A stretch of DNA of 64,000 bases, from positions 3,066,175 to 3,130,174 of the forward strand of contig NC_087078.1 in assembly GCF_026151205.1 (NCBI RefSeq), read 5' to 3'. The stretch's first letter is position 1, and each line of letters begins with the position of its first letter. A model generated the notes under the pieces. It worked only from the letters and a program-made list of their open reading frames with translations, ran no database searches and was not told where the DNA came from. This DNA is from Bolinopsis microptera. Lineage: Eukaryota > Ctenophora > Tentaculata > Lobata > Bolinopsidae. Made by a program: the position numbers and the translations under genes. This document shows, in pieces, positions 20,217-32,475 of the stretch.

Positions 20217-20764
20217 TAGTATGTGGTATATTCTGTAAAAAGTGTTGGTACCAAAAATGCATGTATGACGAAATTATATTATATTTATAATTATAAAACT
20301 GCGTGACATGCGGTTAAATTAACATTTACTACTCTACTATAATTCTAATACCTAATCTAGAGGTACGTATAGTTATTATTAATAACTATACGTATTAATA
20401 ATAATATTAAGCACATTATCACTACTTATGTAAGTTATTATGTTCAATGTGGAAAATAAAGGGTGCTCTACAATCTAAATCTATAAAACGGAGTACGCGA
20501 GTTACCGGGGGCTCCAAGATAAGGTCTCGGGGTCCCCGCATAATTGATAATATTCAATTGTGCTACAAGTATAGAGTCTTTTCTTGCTTGCTGTATTAAA
20601 AATCAATTGGAAAATTATCGTTAATGTTGAAAAAAAGCGTAAAAAATGGTAACACTTTTGGATTTTTATTGGGTTCGATTTTGAATGCCTTCAAGCGTTC
20701 ATTTTAATCATTATTATTATTATAAAACAGGATCTTACCGACAAAAATGATTCTTAAAAATACC

Positions 20765-20995
20765 TTAATGCGGTAAACTGTACCCTTGAAAAAGATTTTC
20801 CCAACATCTGTTGCATGCAGCTATGTCTCTAATTTCGTTCAATTCATGAGAGCTGTCCATTTGCAGATTTCTACTATTTAAATCACTTCTTAAAACCGAT
20901 AACAAGTTCATTCTTGGTCTCCCCAATCTTCCAATGATTAAATTATCTGATTCAATAGCAAAATATAATCATTTTAATGTCCGTTCAAAATTATG
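20765..20995 (-). pseudogene. LINE reverse-transcriptase C-terminal remnant
   Basis: On the minus strand this reads ...FAIESDNLIIGRLGRPR, then a helical segment, EIRDIAACNRCWENLF and a stop at 20765-20767. GRxGRPR followed by a short helical tail with a Trp is the usual end of many LINE ORF2 proteins. One in-frame stop (near 20970) interrupts the upstream part, and nothing further 5' is recognisable. It lies just inside the spacer of inverted duplication 1. Confidence 0.6.
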
Positions 20996-21169
20996 AATAT
21001 GTCCGCACACGCAATGTCCGGTCAAATAACGTCAAATCAGGTCTAAGGTATTAAGGAAAAAAAAGTTCTTCTTAAAAAATAAAAGACTGACATCACATCG
21101 GAAAGCCTGAAGAAGCTTTAAAAATAGATCCATCTCATGTATTTTAGCTCAGAGGATACTTTGATAGAC
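20996..21169. other. Short spacer before the right arm
   Basis: AT-rich, no gene seen. Confidence 0.4.
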
Positions 21170-22257
21170 GTTATTATTCAAATATAATTCAAAAATTACT
21201 TACAAGTTCGTGAGCAATAAATGTTATAAGGACCCAACATAAAATATTTCCGCTTGTTACGGTAGAATCAGCAAATTTTTCTTTTACACAGCTGATGTCA
21301 AATTATCAATCTGAAGAATGTACCCAACTCACGCTTAGTCAACCTAAAGCGAACTTACAGTTATTGTAGTTATAGGATTAACAGACCTGATAGACTTGTT
21401 AAATCTGGAGTCAAAGTTAATCAAAAAGTCGATTTACCTAGAAGACAGAAATTAGTACCTATCAAGAATACGACTAAGGAACATAAATGAACACACGAAA
21501 AGAAACCGAAGTAATTATGTGCATAGTCCGCTCATTATCTTGTAACTTTGTTGAATATACTTGAATATAACGCAAATAACCAATTGTACATAATCTTGAG
21601 ATTATGTTGACTATTAATTAATCTATTGTGTTGCGGTCCCTCACTAGTAGACAGTTGGAGCCAGTGTGGGCCTATCATGGGCCTACACTTATCAGCTGTT
21701 TAAGGTCTAAATTGTGTTATAGGCTAGTTTTAAAGTTGAAAATCGAATAGTTGCACACGTGGGGACACGCCCAAATTGATCTAAAATTGCTAAAATCACT
21801 GAAAATTGTTATTTTCACGATTTTTATCAACTTTTGAGTCCCGCTGTGATCCAAGTTCTTTTTGAAATCTTCTGAAACTTTGCATGCTTATCAAACTATA
21901 TATTAAATACCACTATGCAAAAATGTACGGTGATTCAATATTGTATGCGCACGCAACGTCCGCTCAAAGTTTGCACGTGCGAAAGGTGAGAATTTTGCTC
22001 ATTCGTGATTTCGAATATATTCTTCTTTCCCACGATATTTAAATGGCATTATATATGAATTTAATGCCAACTTGAATAAGTAAAAAGTGCCATATTCAGT
22101 CTGTTATCGACAGATATGCATACCTAAAACAAGGAAACGTTTTCAAAGGTAAAATTTCGAAATCGTTGAAATTACCTCCTTATTAATGAAGTTTCGACTG
22201 TGTAAATTATCCTGACATTATAATCAAAAAGAGATGATATTTGACCAAAACCATGAG

Positions 22258-22520
22258 CCGTGCGCGCCACCCGACTACCATGAGCCTTATCATGGGTAGA
22301 GTGAAATCGATGAAATCGGTCGCTCGCATTCATTGATCACGGCTTACGAATTGTAATAAAGCTTATTGAATGGGAAAAGCAAGCGACCGATTTCATTCTC
22401 GGTATCAATTTGCATTTGCGGACGGTTCCTCAAATTAATATCATTTTCTTTTGTTTGGAAAAAGAGAGAGAGACTGGCAGCGGTTCACTCTACCCATGAT
22501 TATGGGTTCTGGTCAAATTG
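22258..22520. repeat. Foldback-type dispersed repeat (fullest copy)
   Basis: The halves mirror each other: CATGGGTAGAGTGAA ... GAAATCGGTCGCTCGC ... on the left and GCAAGCGACCGATTTC ... TTCACTCTACCCATG on the right, around a short centre near 22355-22370. Partial copies are at 11121-11340 and 49378-49560. Non-coding. Confidence 0.7.
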
Positions 22521-23977
22521 TAAATATATTATATTTCAGTATTATGTAACTGTATGTAAGTGTAACGCGATGGAAATATTTTAAGCGGGTATTATCTGGT
22601 CCAAACTCAGAATACATAACATTAACAATAACATGATATGAAGACTTTCAGTTTCATGTTGTAACTTTGTATGAAAAGCATTAAATTTAATACCTTTGCA
22701 TTTGTGAGCACAATATGGACAAAAACTCATGCGTATGCCATAGGTCTACTTGTTCCAGAACCACGTGCCTAATATAAGAACAACTTGTTCATTTGAAGAA
22801 CTGTGAAAGTTTCTTTGAATTCGCCGCGATTTTTGAAGTTTTTGCCGCGATTTTGCCTAGTTGCCAAACTTATCGCGGCGCCGCGATTTTTGGCCTAAAT
22901 AATTGCGATTTTCTTTTGTCCTTAGCTATCACATATCAAAGTTATAATCAAGTCAAGTTTGACTTAGTTCTTTTTGTAATTCTATAAGAATAATTAATAT
23001 TTATTGTGTTCTGTTTAAATCAAAGTTTTAATATGATCGTTCAGACTTCAAAACACTATAAATGTATAATGGAGCACTTGGAGCACTTTAAAAAAAAAGG
23101 TTAAATAATGTTCCATTATTGATAATGATATTGATACAGCTTGAACTAAACAATCACAAAATTTGGTTATTCCCTGGTTCATAATTCCGGTCTAATGTTT
23201 ATACTGTTAGTGTTATCGTTATCATTATCAATATCAATACAATTACAACTGCGTTATAAATATCGGGTTATGTGCTAACGGGTGATACTGATACATAATA
23301 CATTAACACACGCTGTAACCCCTTTTGAGCGGCCGGCCGTGCACGAGAGGTATACAACGTGTAGCAAACAATGCAGGATACTGATACTCGTTATACTTAT
23401 AGTCGTAAAAATCAAAAATAAAATACCGTCGAAGAGTCCAATCCGGCGCGCGTCTTCATGGTAGGTTATACTAGTGTCGTATCACAGATCATAACTATCA
23501 TATAGAAACTAGACATTAAATTAGTGTAATCATCTCAAAACCACCTTTTTCTATATGATGATGATATATTGATAAAATATGTGAATGCGAAGAGTTGGAC
23601 TTGGAGGACTTCGCCGCTTCGACATGCCGCGCGCACTGTCATGCTTGCTTAACTTCTCGTGACGAGATCGTACCGGACCTACGTACGAGCTGGAACAGAT
23701 TGACATCGTCAATCAATTTTAATGATTGTATAATACAAAATAAAAGCAGAAAATTCATTTCAATTAAGATAATTAGTCAATAAATATAAATACAATTTAA
23801 TGTTAACCACAGTATTTCAATTTGACTGGCCGTTGTAATATTAGTAGAAAGAAAATCTGCAAATAAAGTTGTATATATGTATAAGTAAAGTTATCTCATT
23901 ATCTGGTAAACACTCTAACAATAAATTCAAGTTCACTGCTGATTCTGATTTCTGATCACCAATTTTTTTTATCTAGA

Positions 23978-24329
23978 CACTTATTTTACTTCGGTGTATT
24001 CCAACAGCCACAATGTTACACAAGTGCAACCAGCCAATTACAGGAAGCCGAAGGATCTTTTTGGCCAGTGACGGTTAAGGTAGTGTGTACCATACTTTCT
24101 TCGTCCGAGACTTTGCTGCAATGTGCAGCTCCTCATTTAACCCTCACACCCGATTTCTCGAGTATTCGGCTGAGTAGACCGGGGGGCTGCATAGACCACT
24201 CATGATCCTTAGCTGAACGTCGACGACGCTCACCCCACGACCAGGCAGTCAGTGGGTCTCGAACTCGCAACCTAACGATTGTAAGACAGGCGTTCTAACC
24301 AACTGCGCTACCTGGCCGTAAAACAAGTG
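23978..24329 (-). mobile_element. tRNA-derived SINE-like element with 12-bp inverted ends
   Basis: Absent at the matching place in the left arm (near 9770), so it is a genuine insertion. On the minus strand, 24317 to about 24250 resembles a tRNA: A box TAGCGCAGTTGG at 24299-24310 and a B-box-like GAGTTCGAGACCC at 24254-24266. The anticodon and T stems are mispaired, so it is not a working tRNA gene. The ends CACTTATTTTAC (23978-23989) and GTAAAACAAGTG (24318-24329) are inverted repeats with one mismatch, and a T-run precedes the left end at about 23963. Confidence 0.72.
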
Positions 24330-25002
24330 ACAACGAATATCAAGGAATTTTATTGTATAAACTGTAAATTGTATTCTCTCCGAAATATTATATATATATA
24401 TGATACATATCTGTATTTAATTTAACATTAACAACTAAGCTAATTAAGGGATATTTGTTGATAGAATAAAAAAATTGGATTATTTACCGTGAACCCGGGT
24501 ATGCAAATATTTAACAATATTTTTATACTAATCTGATCGTTTCTGAAAAATAAACTTAAACTCCAGTCCTGCTGGAGATATAGAGGTCAAGTCTAATATA
24601 AACAGTAAGTATAAACAGTTAAAATTCTAATCAATTTACAATACATACAATGCAACTGCCAGTATCCACTATAGTTCATATAATATGTAACATTAAGTTA
24701 TGTAACAGTTAATAATAGTAAGTAACGAAACTCTACTGATAACAATTAACGAGGGAAGACAGAGCGTGAGCGAAAGCTTTAGAGTTATCACTGAAGGTAC
24801 AGTTTGTAGCACACAACCCAGGCCCTGTGCTCATAACGTCCGGGTCACATGGACACAGGGACGGAGGTCGGGGGGACATCACTGATATCTTACTCCGCAA
24901 CCTGAAGTATTGTTATTAAGTATTATTATATTATTAAGTTAAAATATTATATTAGAAGTATTATTATATTATAACTTTTTATTTAGAATTTAAACAAGTT
25001 CT

Positions 25003-28000
25003 TCATATCATAATCATTATAAAGCCAACACTTCCATTTTGGTTAGTTTGTTTACTTAATAAGGCCCCTTCCAGCCATTGCCACTGCGAATTTAACCTAA
25101 AATCCTGCCTACTTAATTGTGAAGTCTGTGATATTATCACTCCCGCCTGATTATCTAATCTTCCCAGTGCAGATCAGAGTGTTTATCAATAAATTCGTAG
25201 GTTTTTATCTTAATTATTAATGGCAAAACCTGCCTCATAAACTAGTGACCTGCATCAACAGCGCAAGTAATTATTAGCAGGATAGTGCTATTAACGTGAC
25301 AGGATTTGAGCGAACGTAAATTCGTTGATAATTTATTAAAAGTTATTTTTGTACGTCATAATTTCGATACCATAGTTTTACGGAAATGATTATTATTCTT
25401 TGGCATTCTAGGACATTAGGACTATTCTAAAATTAGATGAACATAAAGACTTACCGTTTTATAAGGCGGTCACTCTGAGATGAGATTTTCTTGTTTTTCT
25501 GTACGGTTCGCTGAATTCGCTTTTCTAAGGAGACTTCCTTGGCCGGGGATTCTGCTTTACATTTGATGATAGCCTGAAAACACTTTCATGAAAAACTTCG
25601 CAAGTAAATTGAAACACCCGAAGGGGAGGGGCCGGGGGGGGGGGGGGGGGGGGGGAGGGAGGGGGGGAATGGCATACATTTTTGTTTAAAGAAAATTTTC
25701 GGCCCGAGTCATTCTCGGTATGTAAGGCAGAGCTCCCGCTTCCGAGCTCGTATTGCAAAGGGGATGCCTGCCTTCCGAGATTGCATTAGAAGGGGGAACC
25801 GTCGAGTCCAAAATCGTACATTGAAGGGTAGGTGCGGACTTTGAAAATCGAAAAAGTATTTTGGGCTAATAATGATCAGGGTAGCATGAATCGTGAACAA
25901 AAGCAGTTTCCAGAAAAACTTTGAAAAGATTTTGACTTAAAAAATGTTCGGTCCGAGTCATCCTCGATACGTTCCTCTGAAGGCAGGGCTCCCGCTTCCG
26001 AATTCGTATTGCATAGGGTAGGGCCGGTAGGCCTGCCCTTCGAGATCGCATTACATTTCAAAGGGGAAGCCTCGACTCTAAGATCGTATATCGAGAGTGA
26101 TTTGAGGACTTCGAAATCGGGATAGAAAACATGAAAACTTATAAATCGCGGAAATTATTTTTACAGGATTGTTTTTAGCTTGGAAAGGCAATTAGTACCA
26201 AATTTAAATAGCATAAAATTGACAATCGCCTTAATGATTCTGATATTAAGTCTAAATTTTTTGATTCTTTTAAAAGTAATATTGATTGTAGAGTTTTAAC
26301 TAATAATGCTATTTCTGAAAATTCTGATATATTTGGTATATTGAGTAAATGTGCCGTCCAGGTGGTTGGTAAAGTGCCCCCGGGGAAGCCTCATCAGTAC
26401 AGCGACGATCCAACTGTCGTTAAACTTTCAGCAGAGAGAAAGTCCCTTCAGCAAGAATGTAGCCTCACAGGGACAAGCGACAGGAGTGACCTCAGAAAAA
26501 GAATCAACCATCTCAAACGTACCATCAAAAAGAGGTTGAAATCCATCAACGAGGCCACTGCTAACGCCCTAGTAGATGTCATCAACAACACTGACAGCTG
26601 CAGAAGCATGTTTGAAGCGAATAGAACATTGGCCCAGTGTAGGATGAAGAAAGACGGAGTGACTGTCCACGATGCAGACGGGAACACCTTAGGTTCTGAC
26701 TCATTAAAAGCAGAAGCTATTAAAGAATACTTTAATAATGAGTTCAATGATAAAGATGAACCCCACCTCCCAGCATTCATAGACCCTCGATCCTGGAAGC
26801 CTCCTCTGTCCCATAACACCTGAAGAAGTTGGCCGTGCTGTTATGAAGCTGAAATCCGGTAGAGCGTGTGGCCCTGACGGTATACCTAATGAGCTAATGA
26901 AAGCTGCTGGATATCCCCTCCACTGTGAGTTGGCTAGGATCTATAATCTCTCCTTTGAGACCAACACATACATCCCAGCTATTGGAGAAGGTATCCTGAC
27001 ACCCCTTCAGAAGCCAGGAAAACCCCGAGGTCCGATAAAGTCTATCCGGCCCCTCACATTGCTAAATGGAACTAGAAAAGTCCTATCCCTCGTAGCCTTG
27101 AACAGAATCAATTACCACGTCGATATGTACACTGGACCTTGGCAGGCGGCATACAAGCAGGGTCGCAGCTGTGCTGACCTGGTATGGTCTCAGAGAATGT
27201 TGACATCAGTGGTTACCAGGCGCAAGTTTGAGTATAGTAAAATCAACATTGACATGACCGCTGCGTTTAATACTATCCGCAGACAGACCATCATCAACCT
27301 CCTCATTGATGCAGGATGCTCTAGAGACGACATTCGCCTAGTTCAGTACCTCCTCTCAAATACAAAGCTCAAGGTGACGGTCAACAGATCTGAGTCTGGT
27401 GAATTTGTGATTAATATTGGCGCTTACCAGGGAGACAGTCTGGCTGGTAAAGTGTTTACATTGACCCTTGCCGGTGCCCTGAATCACATCAGAGCCGTGA
27501 TCAGTGTCACGATTCCTAGACCGAACCCCCCAGTCTCTGATAGAGGCCTCCCGTTAGAGTCCGCCTATGCTGACGATGCTGAGCTTCTGAGTGAAGATGG
27601 TCAGAGCCTGGTGAAGATACTAGAGATTGCCAGTGATATACTAAAGGATTGGAGTCTCTTTGTTAACGAATCAAAGACGGTGTTTACAAGAGTGTATTTG
27701 GCAGATACAGATGCTTTAGATGCCCATGGCAATAAAATTAGAGGAGATGAAGAGTGGCGAGAGTCAGTGCTATTAGGATCAAAGCTCTGTTCAGAAAGAG
27801 ATATTGTCAACAGACGCAACAAAGCCAATGTTGCCCTCTACACCTACAAGAAAGTCTGGTTGAATAGTTCTGTTCAGATCAGTGAGAGTAGAAAGCTGAA
27901 GCTGTACGAAGCTCTTGTCACTTCAGTGTTGTTGTATAACTGTAGCAGCTGGGCTGCTCCTGAAACCGTAATGGCATCTGTCGACGTTCTTCAAAGGAAG

Positions 28001-31000
28001 CATCTGAGACAGATAATCAACACCTATTGGCCTACGGTTATCAGTAACGAGAATTTATATAAGAGATGTAACATCAGACCCCTTACTGAAAGGATCAAGA
28101 AAGCAAGATGGAAGATGCTTGGGCACGTTCTCAGAAGCGGTGATGACACTCCCGCCTTCTTATCTTTCAGATTTGCATGTTTAGGATGTCTTGACTACAA
28201 AGGAAGGAGGGGCAGACCTCGTTCAAATTTATTTGATTTATTATTAAAAGACATTATGACAAAGAACATTATTGTGATTGTAAATAAAAGATTTAGTTTA
28301 AGTAATTTCAACGATTTAGTGTACAAAGCTCATGATAGACGCTTATGGAGAAGCTATGGGTGAGTCGAGACTACTCGGCCACTCGATTTTATGATTTATT
28401 TTCTATTATCTTGTGTTTGCTGTATATAGTTGATTAATAATAAAATTGAGACTTTTTCTATGGAGAAAATGAAAAAACCCTTCCGTTATTCTCCATTTTA
28501 GTATAGCCTCCCCTATCTCGCTTCTTCTGACCTGGTTAACGAGCTGCTCCGCAATAGTCCGATCTCTCTCTGATTGTTGTCTCAGTTTGTTGGCAGCAGC
28601 TTTGTGTTCCAGTTCTCTGACTCTCTCCTTCATACGCTGTCTCTCTAGAATACTATACGCTCTCCGGCTTTCCTTCAGTCGGTGTATCCTACAGTTCATT
28701 ACATAAAGTTTACTTTTTTAATTGACAGTCGATTCAATCAATAAAAAAAAAATCCAGATCAAGTCGAAATTATAAACAAATTTGTCAGTGTATTTTACTG
28801 TCTAAACTCTAAACGAACCTCACGGCCTCGGAACTGGGTTTAGCTCTAGAAACCGCATTTTCCTTATCACCATCTCTACTGTCAACAGCAGCTTCACTTT
28901 CACTTTCACTTTCACTTTCACCATTGTCTGAGGCTGTGCAGGATATGGTGACTACTTCTGTCTTCTCCCCAGCCAGCTTACTTCTTGCTAACTTATTGCT
29001 TTTAACCAGCATGTCCGTTTCTTGTTTTTGTGCTGCGATTCTACTCTTTGTTCCCTTAAAAACGTTAAACTGACTTGCCAAATAACATTAACAACATGAG
29101 TATTTTGGCTTTTAATAAAGTATTACATACATAATATGAATGATAACCTGAAGTCTGAACCTTTAATATTGAGTTGTATTACAGCAGTATCAGATTGTGT
29201 AACAGGATACTTTAAACCACCAGCTACCTTACTGATAATTCAAACTCCCATATTCGTTCTGCAGTTTGTTGCTTAGTGCCTGATGTTTAGAGGGTCTATC
29301 TTGATTATTACCTTTCTCATTCTGACACGGGCAGGTTTGTTTTTTAGTTTAAGATACCTTTTTTAACTGCAGATCACTGATATGAATTATGACAATATGA
29401 TTTGCTTCGTTAATATTATGACATCAAGATAACTGAACTATGTGGTAATTTTTCAACAAGATAATACAATTTGCACAAAACTTCCAGTCAGGTTGGTCAG
29501 CTGCTACCTGCTACCAGTACCCCTTAAGTATAAACTATTAAAGTAGAAACTAATTAAGTATAAACTTATTAAGATAACGGACGAGTATTTCAGATGCGGA
29601 ATTCCGGCGTATAGATATCTCAGGGAACACTATTACTTACGGAAGACAGGAAGGGTTACTATTGTACAACGGAGGGACCGTCTGTCGTGATCTCTTCAAC
29701 ATTACTGCCGCTCATGCTATTTGCAAAGAAATGGGATTTGGAGGTGCCCTTGAGTGGACATTTGGAATGAAATGGCAGATTCAGAATAGTTTTACCGTAT
29801 TATTAGACGACGTTATTTGTCGACTGCCCTATTGGTCATCTTGCAGCTACATCAATACACCAAACCGTTGTAATCATGGGGGGGATGTTTTTGTGACCTG
29901 TTTACCAAGTGAGTCTCACTGCCAAATTAGGCCGATATCAGAATACGCAGATATCACCAAAAAACAACATCTTTTCTTTTGAAGAAAGATTAAGCCTACG
30001 CAATTTCCAAGCCTCTTGAGCGGAGACTAGAAAAATTAAGTAAAGAGTTAACACATCTACCACATCTACCACATCTACCAAAAGAGTTAACACATCTACC
30101 ACCTTCAGGGGTAGCATCAGTGTTCCAACTGGTAGACTCGTCCGGTAACTACATCACAACCGGAGAACAAGAAGGCCTACTTCTGCACAACGAGGGTACT
30201 GTTGGTAGCAATAACTTCAACTCAACTGCAGCTCATGCTATCTGCAAAGTTATGGGCTTTACAGGAGCGCTCCAGTGGACATCTGGACAGAAGTGGCATA
30301 TCCAAACAACCTACCCAGTGTTAACTGACACTGTTCAGTGTTCCTTGGCTGATTGGTCAACCTGCAACCTCTCTGATTCTCACTACCACGGTCATGATAG
30401 AGACGTGTTTATAACATGTTCGGGGTCCCGCAGTTCGTTCTCTTTAGTCAACAAAGGAGGGTACACTGTGTCAGGTAATTGGTTCTTATTAACGTTTTAT
30501 CAATGACAGTATGGGTTTCAAGTTTGAGATTAGAAAAAGATAAGATTTAAGAATTGAAGATTGTTGAAATTGCCCATGGATTGAGTCAGCCATTATCCAT
30601 ATTCCAGGTAGCCAGGAGTTTTTACTGCTTTATAACGGGGGGACAGTTTGCGGGGACCAATTCTCCAACAACTCGGCTGATGCAGCCTGTCGGGACATGG
30701 GTTATTCTGCAGCTGAGAGTTGGCGAGTTGCCCTGTCTTGGGGCAACTACCGTATAGCACTAGATGATATGAACTGCACTGGAGGGGAGTGGAGGACGTG
30801 TGGATACACTACGTCTCACAATTGTGTTCACGGTAAGGATATATACATCTCTTGTAAATCAAGACAAGATAGTAGCGGAAGCAGCAAAACTATAGATCGG
30901 AGGGGTGAAGAGGAAAAGTTGGAGGCTGGTGAGAATCTGGCCATAGCGATCTTGATTTTAGCTTGTACCGTTTTAGTTTTTCTTTTGGTGAAGAAGAACT

Positions 31001-32172
31001 CTCAGATTGACCAAAAAGATTTGCAAATTACCCGAAAAGATTTGCAGATTGCTCAACTTTTAAAGAAATTGGAAAAAATCAATTGATTATTCCCCTTATT
31101 CTGAAGAGACTTTAACCAAAACGAAAAAAAGAGACTTAATTAGCAGACTGTTACCTGAGAGTTGATGGCCACAAAAGGTGAAGCTACGATAGGAGGCTTC
31201 TTAACCGGGTCAACACTTTTCATCAACAGGTTCTCAGACTCAGTGAGTTGCAGGGTTCTGTCTACCATGTCTTGTTGTTCCCGCACCTTCATTACCCTCA
31301 ACCGTTCTTTCACTTTCAGTTGGAATTCCGCTATTTTCCTCTCTTTTTCCGCCTGAAATATAACCTTGTTCATGATCAACATATTTTTCCTCCTAAAACA
31401 ATCGTGATTCTAGAGACATACAATATGATGCAGACTAAAAAATAATATAATATTTTCGATCCTAATGAACTCTGAATGTTTGTTGACTAACTTGGTATTT
31501 CTGGTACGCAATGCGTTGGTACTGAGCCTGAAGTACGGCATCACTATCTCCACAGTACTGTTCTGCTAACGGTAACGGCTCCGAGAAGCCACTCCTGATA
31601 ATTCGGTTAATTGTATTAGTGAATGTTATCAAATCTTGATTAAACCTTGATCTTGTTTTTCAGGTTTGCCAACAAATATGACCATTTTATTTATGATAAA
31701 GGATAAGTGTCAAATATTTCCAACAATTTTCACTTCTTCTAAAATTGCCTCTTTGCTAAACTGTAAACTTGTTTCAAAGTACGTAATACGTGCAGACTGC
31801 AGTGCGAAAATTACCGTAAGTTTAAAAGTCTAAATGCTTTGTATGGGATAGTCAGCAATTTTGGCCTGTGCTGTAAATATTGTAGCATCAGCAGTTAGAG
31901 GCTATATAAAACCTACCAGTCGCTCATTGTGACATAACTCGGCCCCCTAAAATTCCTCTTTTTAACATTATTTAAAGGAATCAAAGATCGAAAAAATTTG
32001 CATTGATTTTATTGAAAGGAGTTAGTCTAGATAAATTGAAGCATGGTTATATAAACCTGACAGGAAGGTTACAAGTAGCGATATGTCTCTGTCCACGAGG
32101 GAGTTCTATTTTCCCCGTGACACCGTGTAAATCTGTCATCAGACGTGGGGTGGAGATGTTCTCAAGAGCCAT
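25003..32172 (-). CDS. Seven-exon gene for a 340-residue coiled-coil protein of unknown function
   Basis: Exons in order on the minus strand: 32172-32057, 31594-31492, 31352-31155, 29054-28819, 28688-28532, 25573-25455, 25096-25003. Every junction has AG/GT, and the phases match throughout (2, 0, 0, 2, 0, 2). The exon sum is 1023 bp, an exact multiple of three, from ATG at 32172 to TGA at 25003-25005. An AATAAA follows about 20 bp later (24978-24983). The N-terminus has PRGQRH. A charged helical stretch (AEKERKIAEFQLKVKERLR...) and a second one (RRAYSILERQRMKERVREL...) should form coiled coils. A Ser/Glu repeat and DGDKEN lie between them. I do not recognise the family. The least certain part is exon 7. 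An SRCR gene lies antisense in intron 3, and a LINE is inserted in intron 5. Confidence 0.78.
26160..28440 (+). mobile_element. 5'-truncated LINE inserted in intron 5 of the coiled-coil gene
   Basis: The matching place in the left arm (around 7840-7860) has no insert, which fixes its limits to within about 10-20 bp. It lacks an endonuclease and starts near the RT. It lies antisense to the host gene, which is the orientation usually better tolerated in introns. It post-dates the inverted duplication, or was lost from the left copy. Confidence 0.8.
26341..28363 (+). pseudogene. LINE reverse transcriptase with one frameshift
   Basis: 26341-26815 encodes a pre-RT helical segment (KRINHLKRTIKKRL ... 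LAQCRMKKDG). A one-base change between about 26780 and 26815 shifts the reading to the frame of 26822-28363. The second part reads ITPEEVGRAVMKLKSGRACGPDGIPNE-type finger motifs, INIDMTAAFNTI (palm Asp), GAYQGDSLAG and SAYADDAELL (YADD at 27566-27577). It ends in a C-terminal region KARWKMLGHVLR ... GRRGRPRS ... DRRLWRSYG. The catalytic residues are intact. No endonuclease domain is present, because of the 5' truncation. Clade not assigned. Confidence 0.85.
29594..31086 (+). CDS. SRCR-domain type I membrane protein (3' part, three exons)
   Basis: Exons 29594-29908, 30121-30474 and 30608-31086 each follow a CAG acceptor. The introns are all phase 1, as is usual for SRCR genes. Each exon carries one SRCR domain opening with EGLLLYNGGTVC or a close relative. 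Domains 1 and 3 have the six cysteines of group A; domain 2 has only four. After domain 3 come a Lys/Glu-rich stalk, a transmembrane helix (LAIAILILACTVLVFLLV) and a short charged tail with repeated QI-x-KDLQI units, ending at 31084-31086. No signal-peptide exon is visible upstream to 29100, so the 5' end is missing or distant. Likely a cell-surface binding or innate-recognition receptor. The gene is nested in intron 3 of the minus-strand coiled-coil gene. Confidence 0.85.
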
Positions 32173-32350
32173 ATCCTAGGTGATATCGTTAGTTTGAATA
32201 ATATTATGTGACTACTGATGCTTTTAAACTGGATACTTGTAATATTAAAATGAAAATTTCGTCGTCAGATCACTCTCGATTAGATCGTTAAACAATAAAT
32301 AGCGCGCCAAAATAAACGGTATCATCAATAGTCTCTTGGCGCGTTCCAAC
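32173..32350 (-). other. Presumed upstream region of the coiled-coil gene
   Basis: Sequence 5' of the ATG at 32172. No TATA-like box or repeat is evident. Supported only by position. Confidence 0.3.
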
Positions 32351-32354
32351 AGAA

Positions 32355-32475
32355 ATTTCAGTAGACCTGGGGGGGGGGGGGGTGCAACCCAAAAAAACCC
32401 AAAAAAACCCAATCCCAGTATTACCTTTTTCAGGGTAGGAGTTGGGTTTTTTTGGGTTTTTTACAAATTTTTCAT
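32355..32475. repeat. Hairpin element, copy 1, with G-run
   Basis: A G-run (32369-32381), then arms built of AACCCAAAAAAACCC units facing TTGGGTTTTTTTGGGTT around a loop containing CAGTATTACC. A related copy lies at 34770-34885. Confidence 0.75.

Larger units (their letters stand above)
21170..29392 (-). repeat. Inverted duplication 1, right arm
   Basis: Reverse-complement partner of 6871-12060, interrupted by a LINE (about 26160-28440) and a tRNA-derived unit (23978-24329) that are absent from the left arm. This arm contains intact exons 4-7 of the coiled-coil gene, and the gene continues beyond the arm, so this side is the parent and the left side the copy. Between 21170 and 25000 I see only non-coding AT-rich sequence and the dispersed repeat at 22258-22520. 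Confidence 0.87.

Noticed and set aside
24250-24317. tRNA gene
   Set aside because: A and B boxes are good, but the anticodon and T stems do not pair and the unit is absent at the duplicated site. It is a SINE head. The same reasoning applies to 60396-60463.
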